A stretch of 64,000 nt of DNA from Stutzerimonas stutzeri TS44 (GTDB lineage Bacteria; Pseudomonadota; Gammaproteobacteria; Pseudomonadales; Pseudomonadaceae). Position numbers and translations under genes: made by a program. The stretch is from NCBI GenBank assembly GCA_000263395.1, contig AJXE01000022.1, positions 1-64,000 of the forward strand, given 5' to 3'. How positions within the stretch are numbered: position 1 is the stretch's first letter; each line of letters begins with the position of its first letter. Positions 27,169-35,765 of the stretch are shown here, one piece after another. The notes below the pieces were generated by a model that saw nothing but the letters and a program-made list of their open reading frames with translations, searched no databases and had not been told where the DNA came from.

Positions 27169-27252
27169 TGCCCGACTCGGCCGAGCACAGGCCCGCTAGA
27201 CTATGCCGCGCCCCGCATCGCCCTCCAACCAATCGCTGACCGACTGAAAAAT

Positions 27253-27306
27253 ATGGCCAATCAGGACCTCTCCGCGCACACGCCGATGATGAGTGGTGAC
27301 TCTTGA
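27253..27306 (+). pseudogene. mutS': Severed 5' end of the native mutS
   Basis: ATG followed by codons for MANQDLSAHTPMM, the standard start of Pseudomonas MutS, then SGDS and a TGA stop. Homology ends exactly at the ATG-ATG codons that also occur in the working mutS, 13.8 kb away. It lies upstream of cinA in divergent orientation, the expected native mutS position. It would give at most a 17-residue peptide. Confidence 0.88.
27276..27291. repeat. Left attachment-site repeat (attL) in the mutS start
   Basis: GCACACGCCGATGATG, identical to 41041–41056. The similarity extends 11 bases upstream (27265–27291 versus 41030–41056) with three mismatches. It encodes the MutS residues (S/K)HTPMM. Confidence 0.85.
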
Positions 27307-27774
27307 GAAACCGGGCCCAAGCCCCGTAGATAGCGGGCTTCAGTGCATACTGTGCAACTAGCGTGCGGCCTGCATTTAGCATTGGATGGCATGAAATGGC
27401 GCTACGGTTGCCCCATTTTTGCCCCAAGCCCCTGCCAAAAATCACGTGCACAGACATCGCGCTGGGGCACGCAATACCACCCTCCCTGCAAACGAGCGGG
27501 TTCATTGCAAGCCCTTCGGATCTGGCTAAAGCTGGGCCCAACCTTTTGCTTACCAGATTGTTGTCACTTACCAGCCCAAATCGGCTCTCGGCTCGAGATG
27601 AGAGATACTTCCCTCACTTCTTCGAGGACCGGCAAAAGCGCTCAAGCAGAGCACAAGGAAGGAGTTATTCATAAAGAGATTCTTTGCCAGCGTGAAGCAT
27701 TCTTTAATCGCGGAGCTATCGTTGCGTCACGTTCATAACCACCTCCGCCACCACGATTAGGGAAAGTCAACGCC
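27307..27774. other. Gene-free left end of the island
   Basis: 468 bases with no supported gene. It contains TTGCCCCATTTTTGCCCC at 27408–27425, resembling a motif beside the right end (40963–40980). Open frames here (for example 27343–27738) show no recognisable protein or good start. The remainder is probably decayed island sequence, and the cupin gene's promoter must lie in its last part. Confidence 0.55.
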
Positions 27775-28413
27775 GTGATACCAGAGCTTCTAAACCAAGA
27801 CATATCCGTGCGGGCGATTGTCCATGCCGCCGCGCTGCCCTGGATTGCGAGCCCGCTCGCTGGGGTCGACAGGCGCCCGCTTTACCGCGTGGGCGGCGAA
27901 CAGGCGCGGGCCACATCGCTTGTGCGTTATGCACCGGGTAGCCATTTCAGCGCCCATACGCACTCAGGTGGCGAGGAGTTTCTAGTGCTCGAAGGGACCT
28001 TCGAGGACGAGAACGGCCGCTACCCCACCGAAACCTACGTACGAAATCCGCCCGGCAGCCAACACGCTCCCGGAGCGAGCGAAGGCTGCATGATCTTCGT
28101 GCGGCTGCGGCAATTTCATCCCGCCGATGACAGACAGGTCGTCGTTCAACTCGCTCGCGCAAGCCAGCAGTTGTTCGAGAACGATCACGAGCGTGTCTGG
28201 ATGGAGGCGCTTGAACCCAACACAGGGCTGCGGCTGGACAACCCTCGCGGGCTGGAGCTCTTGCTGCTGGAAGGGAGCATCGCCGGCGAGGACTTCGACC
28301 TTCAGCCCTTGAGCTGGATGCGCTTACCGGCGGGCGAGCCCCTGAACGCCGTAGCCGGCAAAGGAGGCGCGCGCCTCTGGATCAAGGATGCATCGCCGGC
28401 GCTAGGCGTCTGA
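27775..28413 (+). CDS. ChrR-like double-cupin protein
   Basis: 212 aa with two cupin barrels. The first carries a complete metal site: H61-T-H63-SGG-E67 (AHTHSGGEEFLVLEG) and H97 (PPGSQHAPG), as in the C-terminal cupin of the anti-sigma factor ChrR. The second (~140–205) lacks the His set. No zinc-binding anti-sigma domain or neighbouring ECF sigma gene is present, so it is a stand-alone ChrR-type cupin, possibly an oxidative-stress sensor or enzyme. Starts at GTG after AGGGAAAG. Its end overlaps the convergent LysR gene by 12 bases. Confidence 0.78.
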   Translation: MIPELLNQDISVRAIVHAAALPWIASPLAGVDRRPLYRVGGEQARATSLVRYAPGSHFSAHTHSGGEEFLVLEGTFEDENGRYPTETYVRNPPGSQHAPGASEGCMIFVRLRQFHPADDRQVVVQLARASQQLFENDHERVWMEALEPNTGLRLDNPRGLELLLLEGSIAGEDFDLQPLSWMRLPAGEPLNAVAGKGGARLWIKDASPALGV

Positions 28414-29334
28414 CCCGCCTTTGCCAACCTCATCCAGGAGCCAGTTGCGAAACGCCTGCACCTTCGGCAGATCACCGCACTCGAGCCTGTAAACCACGTA
28501 GTACGCCTGGGTCAGTGGGCAATCCAGGCCCTTGTCGGCAAACGGGCGGATCAGGCGCCCGCTACTCAAGTCGTCCCTGACCATCACGCTGCGCGCCAGA
28601 GCCAGTCCTTGTCCGTCGATGGCTGCCTGAAGCACCGCCGCCGAGTTGTTGATGCGCAGGCCGTGATCGCTTTTAACTCCAGCGTTGCCCGACGCGTCCA
28701 ACCACATGCGCCACGTGGGAAAGTCGGGATCATTGGCCATCGACAGGTCGTGGATCAAGGTGCACTTATGTAGCGCCTCCGAGCTCAGCTGCCCGCCTTC
28801 AAGCAGCGGAAAGTCCGGCGCGCAAACCGGAAACATCACTTCATCCATCAGGTGCACGGCTGACAGCCCCTGCCACTTGCCGGAGCCGTAGCGCACACCG
28901 ACGTCGATGCGCTCGGCCTGGAAGTCCACCGAGCGCGAATTGGTGTCCAGCAACACGTCCAGATCCGGATAGGCCTGCTGAAAACGTTCGATGCGTGGAA
29001 GCAGCCATTTCGCGGCGAAGGCTGGGCTGACGGTGACTGTCAGCCCGGCGTGGACGGTGGCGTCCTTCAAGCGCGCCAGGCCCCGACTGAGACGATCGAA
29101 GCCATCGCGGATGTCCGGCAGCGCTGCACGCGCAGCGTCGGTGAGCATGAGCCTGGTCGAGCCACTGCCTGCCCGAGTGAACAGCTCGATTCCAAGCCAG
29201 GACTCGAGATTGCGGACCTGCTGGCCAACGGCTGCCGGGGTTACGTTCAGCTCGGCCGCAGCGGCGGAAAAGCTCTGGTGCCTGGCGGCGGCTTCGAAAG
29301 CACGCAGCGCGTTCAGGTAAGCGGGCGTTGTCAT
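28402..29334 (-). CDS. LysR-type regulator, GcvA-like
   Basis: 310 aa. HTH at ~1–60 (MTTPAYLNALRAFEAAARHQSFS… LNVTPAAVGQQVRNLE), then a GcvA/AmpR-type effector domain (RIDVGVRYGSGKWQGLSAVHLMDEVMFPVCAPDF). Divergent from the SDR gene with 163 bases between, so that SDR/AhpD-like pair is its likely target; it may also act on itself. Upstream in-frame codons to 29409 are not used because the ATG at 29334 begins the canonical HTH start. The intergenic region has no obvious strong palindrome. Confidence 0.88.
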   Translation of the reverse strand: MTTPAYLNALRAFEAAARHQSFSAAAAELNVTPAAVGQQVRNLESWLGIELFTRAGSGSTRLMLTDAARAALPDIRDGFDRLSRGLARLKDATVHAGLTVTVSPAFAAKWLLPRIERFQQAYPDLDVLLDTNSRSVDFQAERIDVGVRYGSGKWQGLSAVHLMDEVMFPVCAPDFPLLEGGQLSSEALHKCTLIHDLSMANDPDFPTWRMWLDASGNAGVKSDHGLRINNSAAVLQAAIDGQGLALARSVMVRDDLSSGRLIRPFADKGLDCPLTQAYYVVYRLECGDLPKVQAFRNWLLDEVGKGGSDA

Positions 29335-29497
29335 GAAAGTTTTTCTATCTCGACCGGCAAAATCTTGTGCGTTGAGGGTATCACTCGGTGAATCGACAAT
29401 GAGCACCAAAGCAGCGGTAATCAGCCATTTTTTGGGCCTAATCGATCGACCATCGTCTTGCTATCCCTCGCGCACAGCGTTCGTTCAGGAGAAACTC

Positions 29498-30271
29498 ATG
29501 AATAGCTTTTCTAACAAGGTAGCCATTGTCACTGGCGGCGGCTCGGGCATCGGTAAAGAAGTGGCTCGGCGTCTGGTCGAAGCCGGTGCGTCGGTCGTGA
29601 TCGGCGGGCGTGATGCGGCCAAGCTGACTCAGGCAGCAGCCGAAATCGACCGCACCGGCCAACGTGTTCGCACACTTGCTGGCGACATTGCCAGGCCGGC
29701 CACGGCCCAGGCACTGGTGGATCTGGCGGTCGCCGAGTTCGGCGGTCTGGATATCCTGGTCAACAACGCCGGCGTGTTCAATCCGAAGCCCTTCCTCGAG
29801 GTCAACCCGGACGAGTACGACTGGTTCCTCGATACCATCCTCAAGGGCAAGTTCTTCATGGCGCAGGCGGCAGCCAAGGCCATGATCCAGCGCGGCGGCG
29901 GCGCCATCGTGCAGACCGGCTCGCTGTGGGCCATCCAGGCCATCGGCGCGACACCGTCCGCTGCCTACTCCGCCGCCAATGCCGGTGTGCATGCGCTGAC
30001 CCGCAACCTCGCCATCGAACTGGCCGGCTCCAACATCCGTATCAATACCGTGGCGCCGGCGGTGGTGGAAACGCCGGTCTACGGCACCTTCATGGATGCC
30101 AAGCAGGTCAAGGAAGTGCTACCGACGTTCAACGCGTTCCATCCGCTGGGGCGTAACGGACAGCCGGCTGACGTGGCGCAGGCAATCTTGTTCCTCGCCT
30201 CCACCGAAGCCTCCTGGATCACCGGCACCGTACTGCCTGTCGACGGCGGCGTGACAGCAGGGCGTAACTGA
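29498..30271 (+). CDS. SDR-family oxidoreductase with altered catalytic lysine
   Basis: 257 aa classical short-chain dehydrogenase. Cofactor motif TGGGSGIG at 12–19, NNAG at 89–92, Ser 142 (QTGSLW), Tyr 157. The catalytic YxxxK reads Y-S-A-A-N: Asn 161 sits where the Lys should be. The C-terminus PVDGGVTAGRN is typical. Start ATG has CAGGAGAAA upstream. Two bases separate it from the AhpD-like gene, so the two are an operon, facing a LysR regulator. Substrate unknown; with the Lys missing it may be an inactive or non-canonical member. Confidence 0.85.
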   Translation: MNSFSNKVAIVTGGGSGIGKEVARRLVEAGASVVIGGRDAAKLTQAAAEIDRTGQRVRTLAGDIARPATAQALVDLAVAEFGGLDILVNNAGVFNPKPFLEVNPDEYDWFLDTILKGKFFMAQAAAKAMIQRGGGAIVQTGSLWAIQAIGATPSAAYSAANAGVHALTRNLAIELAGSNIRINTVAPAVVETPVYGTFMDAKQVKEVLPTFNAFHPLGRNGQPADVAQAILFLASTEASWITGTVLPVDGGVTAGRN

Positions 30272-30272
30272 C

Positions 30273-30620
30273 ATGGCCAATCAGATGCATGACTGGAATG
30301 GCTACCTCGGCGGCTTGATGAAGAGCGTGGGTGAGTTCGGCAAGCTGGCTCCGGAAACCATGCGCGGTATGAACGCGCTGGGTGGCGTACCGGCCAAGCA
30401 CCTCGAACCGAAGCTCCATGAGTTGATTGCCCTCGCGGTGGCCGTCACCACCCGTTGCGATGGCTGCATCTCGGTTCACGCACAGGAAGCGCTGAAGCAC
30501 GGCGCGACTCGTGAGGAAATCGCCGAAGCGCTCGGCGTCGCCATCGCACTCAATGCCGGTGCGGCGCTAACCTACAGCGCACGAGTGATGGAAGCCGTCT
30601 CGACGTTCGAGAAGAACTGA
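30273..30620 (+). CDS. Carboxymuconolactone decarboxylase / AhpD-like protein
   Basis: 115 aa, all-helical. The AhpD-type active site is complete: R-C62-D-G-C65-ISV-H69 (TTRCDGCISVHAQEALKHGAT), followed by EIAEALGVAIALNAGAALTY. Such proteins are peroxidase-linked disulfide reductases or, more often, uncharacterised CMD-family enzymes; the CxxC makes a redox role more likely than lactone decarboxylation. Co-transcribed with the SDR. Begins two bases after its stop. Confidence 0.87.
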   Translation: MANQMHDWNGYLGGLMKSVGEFGKLAPETMRGMNALGGVPAKHLEPKLHELIALAVAVTTRCDGCISVHAQEALKHGATREEIAEALGVAIALNAGAALTYSARVMEAVSTFEKN

Positions 30621-30667
30621 AGCGACAAATTTGGGCGCTCCAGGGCGCCTATACTTTTGGAGCCATC

Positions 30668-30803
30668 ATGAGCAAACCTGCGATTGCCATCATTGGCGGA
30701 GGGCTTGCCGGGGTGTATGCCGCCTACCGCCTCGACAAGCTCGGCATCGACTTCGACCTCCTCGAAGCCAGGCCCCGACTGGGCGGTCGCATCCATTCGA
30801 GCC
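30668..30803 (+). pseudogene. Amine oxidase/FAD oxidoreductase, N-terminal remnant
   Basis: From an ATG, about 45 codons show the dinucleotide-binding start of a flavin amine oxidase: AIAIIGGGLAGVYAAYRLDK, then LLEARPRLGGRIHS. At about 30800 homology stops and the DNA continues, in another frame, as an AEC-transporter fragment. The protein is clearly broken; only the FAD-binding betaalphabeta unit is left. Confidence 0.8.
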
Positions 30804-30932
30804 TCGTCGGCCTACGTCATGGCGCGCCAGCTGGGTGGCGATGCGTCGCTCATGGCGGGCATTATCGTCGGGCAAACGCTGCTGGCGGGCATCGCTCGTT
30901 CTGAACGCCTGCATAGCGCATCGTCTCGCTAG
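30801..30932 (+). pseudogene. AEC-family transporter, C-terminal remnant
   Basis: Frame read from 30801 gives ASSAYVMARQLGGDASLMAG then IIVGQTLLA, the last conserved helix region of auxin-efflux-carrier (AEC/PF03547) transporters. The normal membrane ending is replaced by ARSERLHSASSR and a stop. No other part of the transporter is present. Fused to the amine-oxidase remnant by an illegitimate join. Confidence 0.65.
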
Positions 30933-30971
30933 AAACCTTCTCACCCGATCGCCTGCAGGACCTTTGACCAG

Positions 30972-32162
30972 ATGCCAGTAAACACCCAGGTCGCGCGCCT
31001 CGCGACCGCCCAAGCACTGTCCGGCGCCAACTCGACAGTGGTGTATGCAACCGGCGCCATCATCGGCCACCACCTCGCCCCGACGCCTGCGCTGGCGACA
31101 CTGCCCATCTCCGTGTTCGTGGTCGGCATGGCGCTTTCGACCTTGCCGGTCGGCGCGCTCACCCATCGCTGTGGCCGCCGCGCCGCGTTCCTGACCGGCA
31201 ATGCGTGCGGTGTCGTGATGGGCCTGCTGGCCGCGTTGGCGCTGGTGATGCAGTCGTTCCCGCTGTTCTGTGTGGCGATGCTATTCGGCGGTGCCTACGC
31301 AGCAGTGGTACTGACGTTTCGTTTCGCCGCGGCTGAGTGCGTGGGAACGCAGCAAAAGCCGCGAGCGCTTTCGGCCGTCCTGTTGGGCGGCGTCATCGCT
31401 GGCGTGCTCGGCCCGCAACTGGTGAACGCGACCATGGACGCCTGGCAGCCTCATGCCTACTCGATGACCTATGTCGCCGCTGCCGCCACTGCGGTACTGG
31501 CGGCCGTAGTGCTGGCAGGCATGCGCATCCCGAAACCGGCACGGAAACCCGGCGCCAAGGCAGTACCCATCCGCTCGGCTTTGCTACAGCCCACCTTCAT
31601 CGTGGCGATGATCTGCGGCGTGGTCAGCTACATGATGATGAATTTCATGATGACGTCAGCGCCCCTGGCGATGGAACTGCACGGTCATTCAAGGGCGCAT
31701 TCGAACTACGGTATCGAGATGCACGTGGTGGCGATGTATCTGCCGAGCTTCTTCACCGGTCGGCTGATCACCCGTTTCGGTACCAGCCGCGTGATTACCG
31801 TCGGCTTGGTGCTGATTGCAGCGGCCGCGATTGTCGGGATGCTGGGCATGAGCGTGTCGCATTTCTGGATTGCGCTGGTCCTGCTCGGCGCCGGCTGGAA
31901 CCTGAGCTTTCTCGGCGCCTCCGCAATGGTGCTCACCTGCCATACCCCTGAACAGGGCCCGCGGGTGCAGTCGGTGAACGACTTCGTCGTGTTTGGCTCC
32001 ATGGCCATCGGCTCGTTTGCCTCAGGCGCCCTGCTCGACAGCTTCGGCTGGGCGCTGGTGTGCGGCATGACCCTCGCGCCGGTGGCGCTGGCGATCCTCA
32101 GCCTGCTGTGGCTTAGGCTCCGGCATCGGATGGCAGCGCAACTCCTGGCCGCCAACCGGTAA
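30972..32162 (+). CDS. MFS transporter
   Basis: 396 aa with 12 predicted helices. First helix ATAQALSGANSTVVYATGAI; the loop 2–3 motif appears as GALTHRCGRRAAFLTGN; second half FTGRLITRFGTSRVITVGLV. Full MFS length. Close to the family of small-molecule/drug exporters found next to flavin oxidases. CAGGACC lies upstream of the ATG. It follows the broken amine oxidase/AEC remnants, so it may once have been part of their operon and now depends on whatever promoter remains. Confidence 0.85.
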   Translation: MPVNTQVARLATAQALSGANSTVVYATGAIIGHHLAPTPALATLPISVFVVGMALSTLPVGALTHRCGRRAAFLTGNACGVVMGLLAALALVMQSFPLFCVAMLFGGAYAAVVLTFRFAAAECVGTQQKPRALSAVLLGGVIAGVLGPQLVNATMDAWQPHAYSMTYVAAAATAVLAAVVLAGMRIPKPARKPGAKAVPIRSALLQPTFIVAMICGVVSYMMMNFMMTSAPLAMELHGHSRAHSNYGIEMHVVAMYLPSFFTGRLITRFGTSRVITVGLVLIAAAAIVGMLGMSVSHFWIALVLLGAGWNLSFLGASAMVLTCHTPEQGPRVQSVNDFVVFGSMAIGSFASGALLDSFGWALVCGMTLAPVALAILSLLWLRLRHRMAAQLLAANR

Positions 32163-32471
32163 ATCAGGTCACGCCATTTTGCCCAGAACTCACTCCAACA
32201 ACCTGCTGAACGAGCTCATGTACCGAGTGAAACGTAACGGACTCATTCCATAGTTCACTTTTCCCGATACGTTTAAGCGGGTTGGCCTTGAGGGCAAAGG
32301 GAATCTCGCAACTGCGCGCTTTGGGTTGGAGGAGCTTTTGAGAGGCTGATCTTGGCCGATTTCATCTGAACTGTTTACAGGCGGAAATCGGCCAAAAGCT
32401 GCCTGTCGAAACAGGCAGCAGATGAGGAAAATTGGCCCGCGCTCTCAAGCGCGCCCTACCCCCGCACCGAT
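32163..32471. other. Gene-free gap with two hairpins
   Basis: 309 bases between the MFS and Usp genes. Two inverted repeats stand next to each other: a 12-bp perfect one (32352–32363 with 32384–32395, TTGGCCGATTTC/GAAATCGGCCAA, 20-base loop) and a 9-bp perfect one (32398–32419, GCTGCCTGT-CGAA-ACAGGCAGC). Neither has a T tract, so neither is an obvious intrinsic terminator, although the second could stop convergent transcripts. No protein was recognised in the rest. Confidence 0.6.
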
Positions 32472-33323
32472 CTAGCGCAAGAGAAGCAACGGAGTGCTAG
32501 TAGTGCGCAGCATGTGGGTAGTGGTGCTCCCTACTAGGAACTGCCGGATTCGAGAATGCCCATAGGCGCCCATTACGAGCAGATCAATACCGTGCTCTTC
32601 TTGGTAGGCATGCAATGCAGGTTCGACTTCTCCCGTCCGGATGGCCGTATGAACCTTGTGACCCGCCGAAGTCAGGGTTGAGCAGGCCGCCTCCATATGC
32701 GCCGAGTTCTCCACTGTCTCGGTTCCGACCATCACCAGATGGATAGGTAGCCCCTTCAGCAAAGGACTGACTGCCAGCATCTCTACTCCCTTGCGCGTGG
32801 TGGCTCCACCATCGAAGGCCAGCATCGCGCTTTCCGGTTTCTTGAAGCTGGCCGGCGTTACCAGTACAGGGCGGTGAATGATGCGAATGACACTTTCCAA
32901 CTGGCTGCCGACGTGCACTTCTGCCCCATCACTGGACTCGCCCTGGCGACCAATTACCAGTAGGCGGATATCGTTTTCGAGCTCTCGCAGGCTTTCCAGC
33001 AATTCGCCATGGCGCTGCTTGGCTTCTGGCGAACTCACGCCGTAGGCGATGGCCCGCTCCTTCGCGGCGTCGAGCATGACGAGCCCTTGTTCCAGGGCCA
33101 GCTTGTTGCGTTGCTTATCCAGAGCGGCTAGCTCGTCCAGCAGATGCTCTCGACTGCCCAAACCAATGTTGCCGCTCAAGTCGGCTGATACCGGATACTG
33201 GCGCTGATCCAATACATGCAGGAAGGTGAGAGGGATATCCAGGCGCTGGCTGGCCCAGGCCGCGTAGTCACAAACAGCAGGAGCGGAGGCGGAGCCGTCA
33301 ATGCAAGCGGTTACGTGGGTCAT
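32472..33323 (-). CDS. Tandem universal stress protein
   Basis: 283 aa, two Usp domains. The C-terminal one ends DLLVMGAYGHSRIRQFLVGS, the ATP-binding GxxGHxRxxxxxxGS motif; the N-terminal one (VTACIDGSASAP… RLLVIGRQG… GSQLESVIR) is degenerate. Fourteen bases separate it from the upstream sulP gene, so they form an operon; AAGGAGAA precedes its ATG. SulP–Usp pairs are widespread in pseudomonads; the Usp probably modulates or protects the transporter, an inference. Confidence 0.9.
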   Translation of the reverse strand: MTHVTACIDGSASAPAVCDYAAWASQRLDIPLTFLHVLDQRQYPVSADLSGNIGLGSREHLLDELAALDKQRNKLALEQGLVMLDAAKERAIAYGVSSPEAKQRHGELLESLRELENDIRLLVIGRQGESSDGAEVHVGSQLESVIRIIHRPVLVTPASFKKPESAMLAFDGGATTRKGVEMLAVSPLLKGLPIHLVMVGTETVENSAHMEAACSTLTSAGHKVHTAIRTGEVEPALHAYQEEHGIDLLVMGAYGHSRIRQFLVGSTTTHMLRTTSTPLLLLR

Positions 33324-33337
33324 CGTTGTTCTCCTTG

Positions 33338-34825
33338 TCAGTGGCCCATGAGTTGATCGATGGCATCAGGTTTGTCGTGCACACCAAAACGATCGACGAT
33401 AGTGGCGCTGGCTTCATTGAGCCCCAGTACCTCGACCTCGGCGCCTTCGCGGCGAAGCTTGACCACTACCTTGTCCAGGGCAGCGACGGCCGTGATATCC
33501 CAGAAGTGAGCGCGACTTAGGTCGATGGTCACCTTGCTGATCGCCTCCTTGAAATCGAACGCCGCAACGAACTTGTCGGCTGAACTGAAGAACACCTGGC
33601 CAATCACCTTATAGGTGCGGTGATCGGCAGCTTCATTCAATTCGGAGCTGATCGCCATGTAATGGCCGACTTTGTTGGCGAAGAACATGGCTGCCAGCAG
33701 AACCCCAACCAGAACGCCATAGGCGAGGTTGTGGGTGAAGACCACCACGACTACGGTCGCCACCATCACGATGTTGGTAGAGAGCGGGAATTTGCGCAGA
33801 TTGCGCAGCGAGTCCCAGCTGAAGGTGCCGATGGACACCATGATCATCACTGCCACCAGCGCGGCCATGGGAATCTGGCTGACCCAGTCACTGAGAAACA
33901 CCACCATCAATAACAGCACGACGCCCGCGATCAATGTGGACAGGCGGGTTCGGCCTCCGGATTTCACATTGATCACCGACTGTCCGATCATGGCGCAACC
34001 GGCCATGCCGCCCATAAGGCCGGAGGCAATGTTGGCAACGCCTTGGCCCTTGCATTCGCGGTTCTTGTCGCTGGTGGTGTCGGTCAGGTCATCGACGATG
34101 GTCGCGGTCATCATTGATTCCAGCAGACCGACCACGGCCAGCGCAGCGGAGTAAGGGAAGATGATCGCCAGGGTCTCGAAGGTCAACGGCACATCCGGCC
34201 AAAGGAATATCGGCAATGTGTCCGGTAGTTGGCCCATGTCGCCTACGGTGCGGATATCCAGCCCGAGATAGATGGCAACTGCGGTCAAGACCAGGATGCA
34301 CACCAGCGGTGAGGGAATCACCTTGCCGAGCTTGGGCAAATAGGGAAACAGGTAAATGATGCCGAGGCCGGCAGCCGTCATGGCGTAAACGTGCCAGGTG
34401 ACATTGGTCAGCTCGGGTAGCTGTGCCATGAAAATCAGGATGGCCAGGGCGTTAACGAATCCGGTCACCACCGAGCGAGACACAAAGCGCATCAACGAAC
34501 CGAGCTTCAGGTAACCGGCGACGATCTGCAGCACGCCACATAACAGCGTGGCGGCCAGCAGGTATTCGAGGCCATGGTTTTTCACCAACGTCACCATGAG
34601 CAGCGCCATTGCCCCGGTTGCCGCCGAGATCATGCCGGGGCGGCCACCTACGAAGGCGATCACAACGGCGATACAGAACGACGCATACAGGCCGATCTTG
34701 GGATCGACACCCGCGATGATAGAGAAAGCGATGGCCTCCGGAATCAGCGCAAGCGCAACGACGAGACCGGCGAGCACATCGCCTCTCAAGTTTGAAAACC
34801 AGTTCTGTTTGATTGTCTGCAACAT
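33338..34825 (-). CDS. SulP-family anion permease with STAS domain
   Basis: 495 aa. Transmembrane core of SLC26 type: [63 protein letters not shown], and a C-terminal STAS domain ([21 protein letters not shown]). Substrate could be sulfate, bicarbonate or another anion; the clade with a linked Usp protein and no sulfate genes nearby is often annotated as bicarbonate-type. ATG at 34825 chosen over a TTG four codons earlier. First gene of sulP–usp. Confidence 0.9.
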   Translation of the reverse strand: MLQTIKQNWFSNLRGDVLAGLVVALALIPEAIAFSIIAGVDPKIGLYASFCIAVVIAFVGGRPGMISAATGAMALLMVTLVKNHGLEYLLAATLLCGVLQIVAGYLKLGSLMRFVSRSVVTGFVNALAILIFMAQLPELTNVTWHVYAMTAAGLGIIYLFPYLPKLGKVIPSPLVCILVLTAVAIYLGLDIRTVGDMGQLPDTLPIFLWPDVPLTFETLAIIFPYSAALAVVGLLESMMTATIVDDLTDTTSDKNRECKGQGVANIASGLMGGMAGCAMIGQSVINVKSGGRTRLSTLIAGVVLLLMVVFLSDWVSQIPMAALVAVMIMVSIGTFSWDSLRNLRKFPLSTNIVMVATVVVVVFTHNLAYGVLVGVLLAAMFFANKVGHYMAISSELNEAADHRTYKVIGQVFFSSADKFVAAFDFKEAISKVTIDLSRAHFWDITAVAALDKVVVKLRREGAEVEVLGLNEASATIVDRFGVHDKPDAIDQLMGH

Positions 34826-35123
34826 CAGTAAATCCAAGGCGATGGACGCGACAGCACGATGCCGGGGCGGCGTGCAGAAAGCGTCAGGTTCAAGTCGTAG
34901 GTAACGCGTGGCGCCGTGTGGAACGACAGATTTGCGACAGGCGCAGCTATACGAATCAGCCGGCAGGCCGAGCTGACTAAGGGAGGGGCTATGCGCTATG
35001 GCGTCGTAGGCAGCCAGGCAGAGATTTTCGAGGCAATCATACTGTCAGGTATTGAACAGTCAGAGCAGGAAAGAGCGCAGACCATACCACGTTGAGCCTA
35101 ACCTGACGACTTTAGAGCAAAAG
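34826..35123. other. Spacer between sulP and the zinc cassette
   Basis: 298 bases. Holds the sulP promoter (not resolved) and an imperfect inverted repeat GCCTAAC/GTTAGGC near 35096–35133 that may end transcription from the DUF1826 gene. No gene or mobile feature recognised. Confidence 0.5.
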
Positions 35124-35765
35124 TTAGGCCAACCAGTCAAGCGTCAACAATAGCCGCTGATCACCCGCAGGAGGTGTGGGCGAGCGGTGGATTAATCCAG
35201 CGCCCTCGTTACCCGGCCACTTCTCGCCCTTGGCCAGCGCCACCCAGCCAGCGTCCAGGCGCTGGATGCGCTCGCCGTCACGCGGCTCGGCCCGGACCTC
35301 GCCGAGACGACGCCTATCCATGCCACCCTCTTCAAGCCATTCGCTGGCCACCCCGGCGTAGGTGCTGATCAGCCGCAGCGGCACATGGTCGACATGAAAG
35401 CGCGGGCACATCGGCTTGGCCAGGCTACGCAGGCGCAGGCCGATACGTCGGGCCCCGAGCAGGCAAGCGAAGGCCTCGACCAGCCAGGTGAGATCGGCGA
35501 CGAAGGCCTCATAGCCATGAAAATCGGCCTGCGCCCGCAGCAGCGCCGGCAGGCGCAGCTGCTCGTCGGCGCCTACCTCAATCTGCACGGACTCCGAGAC
35601 CTCCAGAAGCTGGGCCAGCAGGATGCGCACGAAGTCCTCGATCTGCGGTGCCAGACGGCGCTGCCAGACCGCCAGGTTGACGCCCTCCCGCAACGCCTCG
35701 GCGAGTACCTCGGGGCGAGTACCCAGGCACGCGCGGGGCGCCGGTCGCAGCTGCGGCGCCAACAT
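35124..35765 (-). CDS. DUF1826 protein of the zinc-starvation cluster
   Basis: 213 aa soluble protein, family DUF1826. Visible blocks: VNLAVWQRRLAPQIEDFVR, FHGYEAFVADLTWLVEAFA, CPRFHVDHVPLRLISTYAG, and a C-terminal GLIHRSPTPPAGDQRLLLTLDW. His-rich segments (FHVDHVPLR; HRSP) resemble a 2-oxoglutarate/iron-oxygenase-like fold, but the function is unknown. Its ATG shares one base with the stop of the COG0523 GTPase gene, and the family is repeatedly found in Zur regulons. A zinc-handling partner of the GTPase is the natural guess. Confidence 0.8.
   Translation of the reverse strand: MLAPQLRPAPRACLGTRPEVLAEALREGVNLAVWQRRLAPQIEDFVRILLAQLLEVSESVQIEVGADEQLRLPALLRAQADFHGYEAFVADLTWLVEAFACLLGARRIGLRLRSLAKPMCPRFHVDHVPLRLISTYAGVASEWLEEGGMDRRRLGEVRAEPRDGERIQRLDAGWVALAKGEKWPGNEGAGLIHRSPTPPAGDQRLLLTLDWLA

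Noticed and set aside
27067..27306. A single 79-codon gene
   Set aside because: It is a LysR fragment, unrelated spacer and the severed mutS start joined only by chance open frame; annotated as separate remnants.
27343..27738. Open frame of 131 codons at the left end of the island
   Set aside because: No ribosome site, no recognisable family, unusual composition; treated as gene-free.
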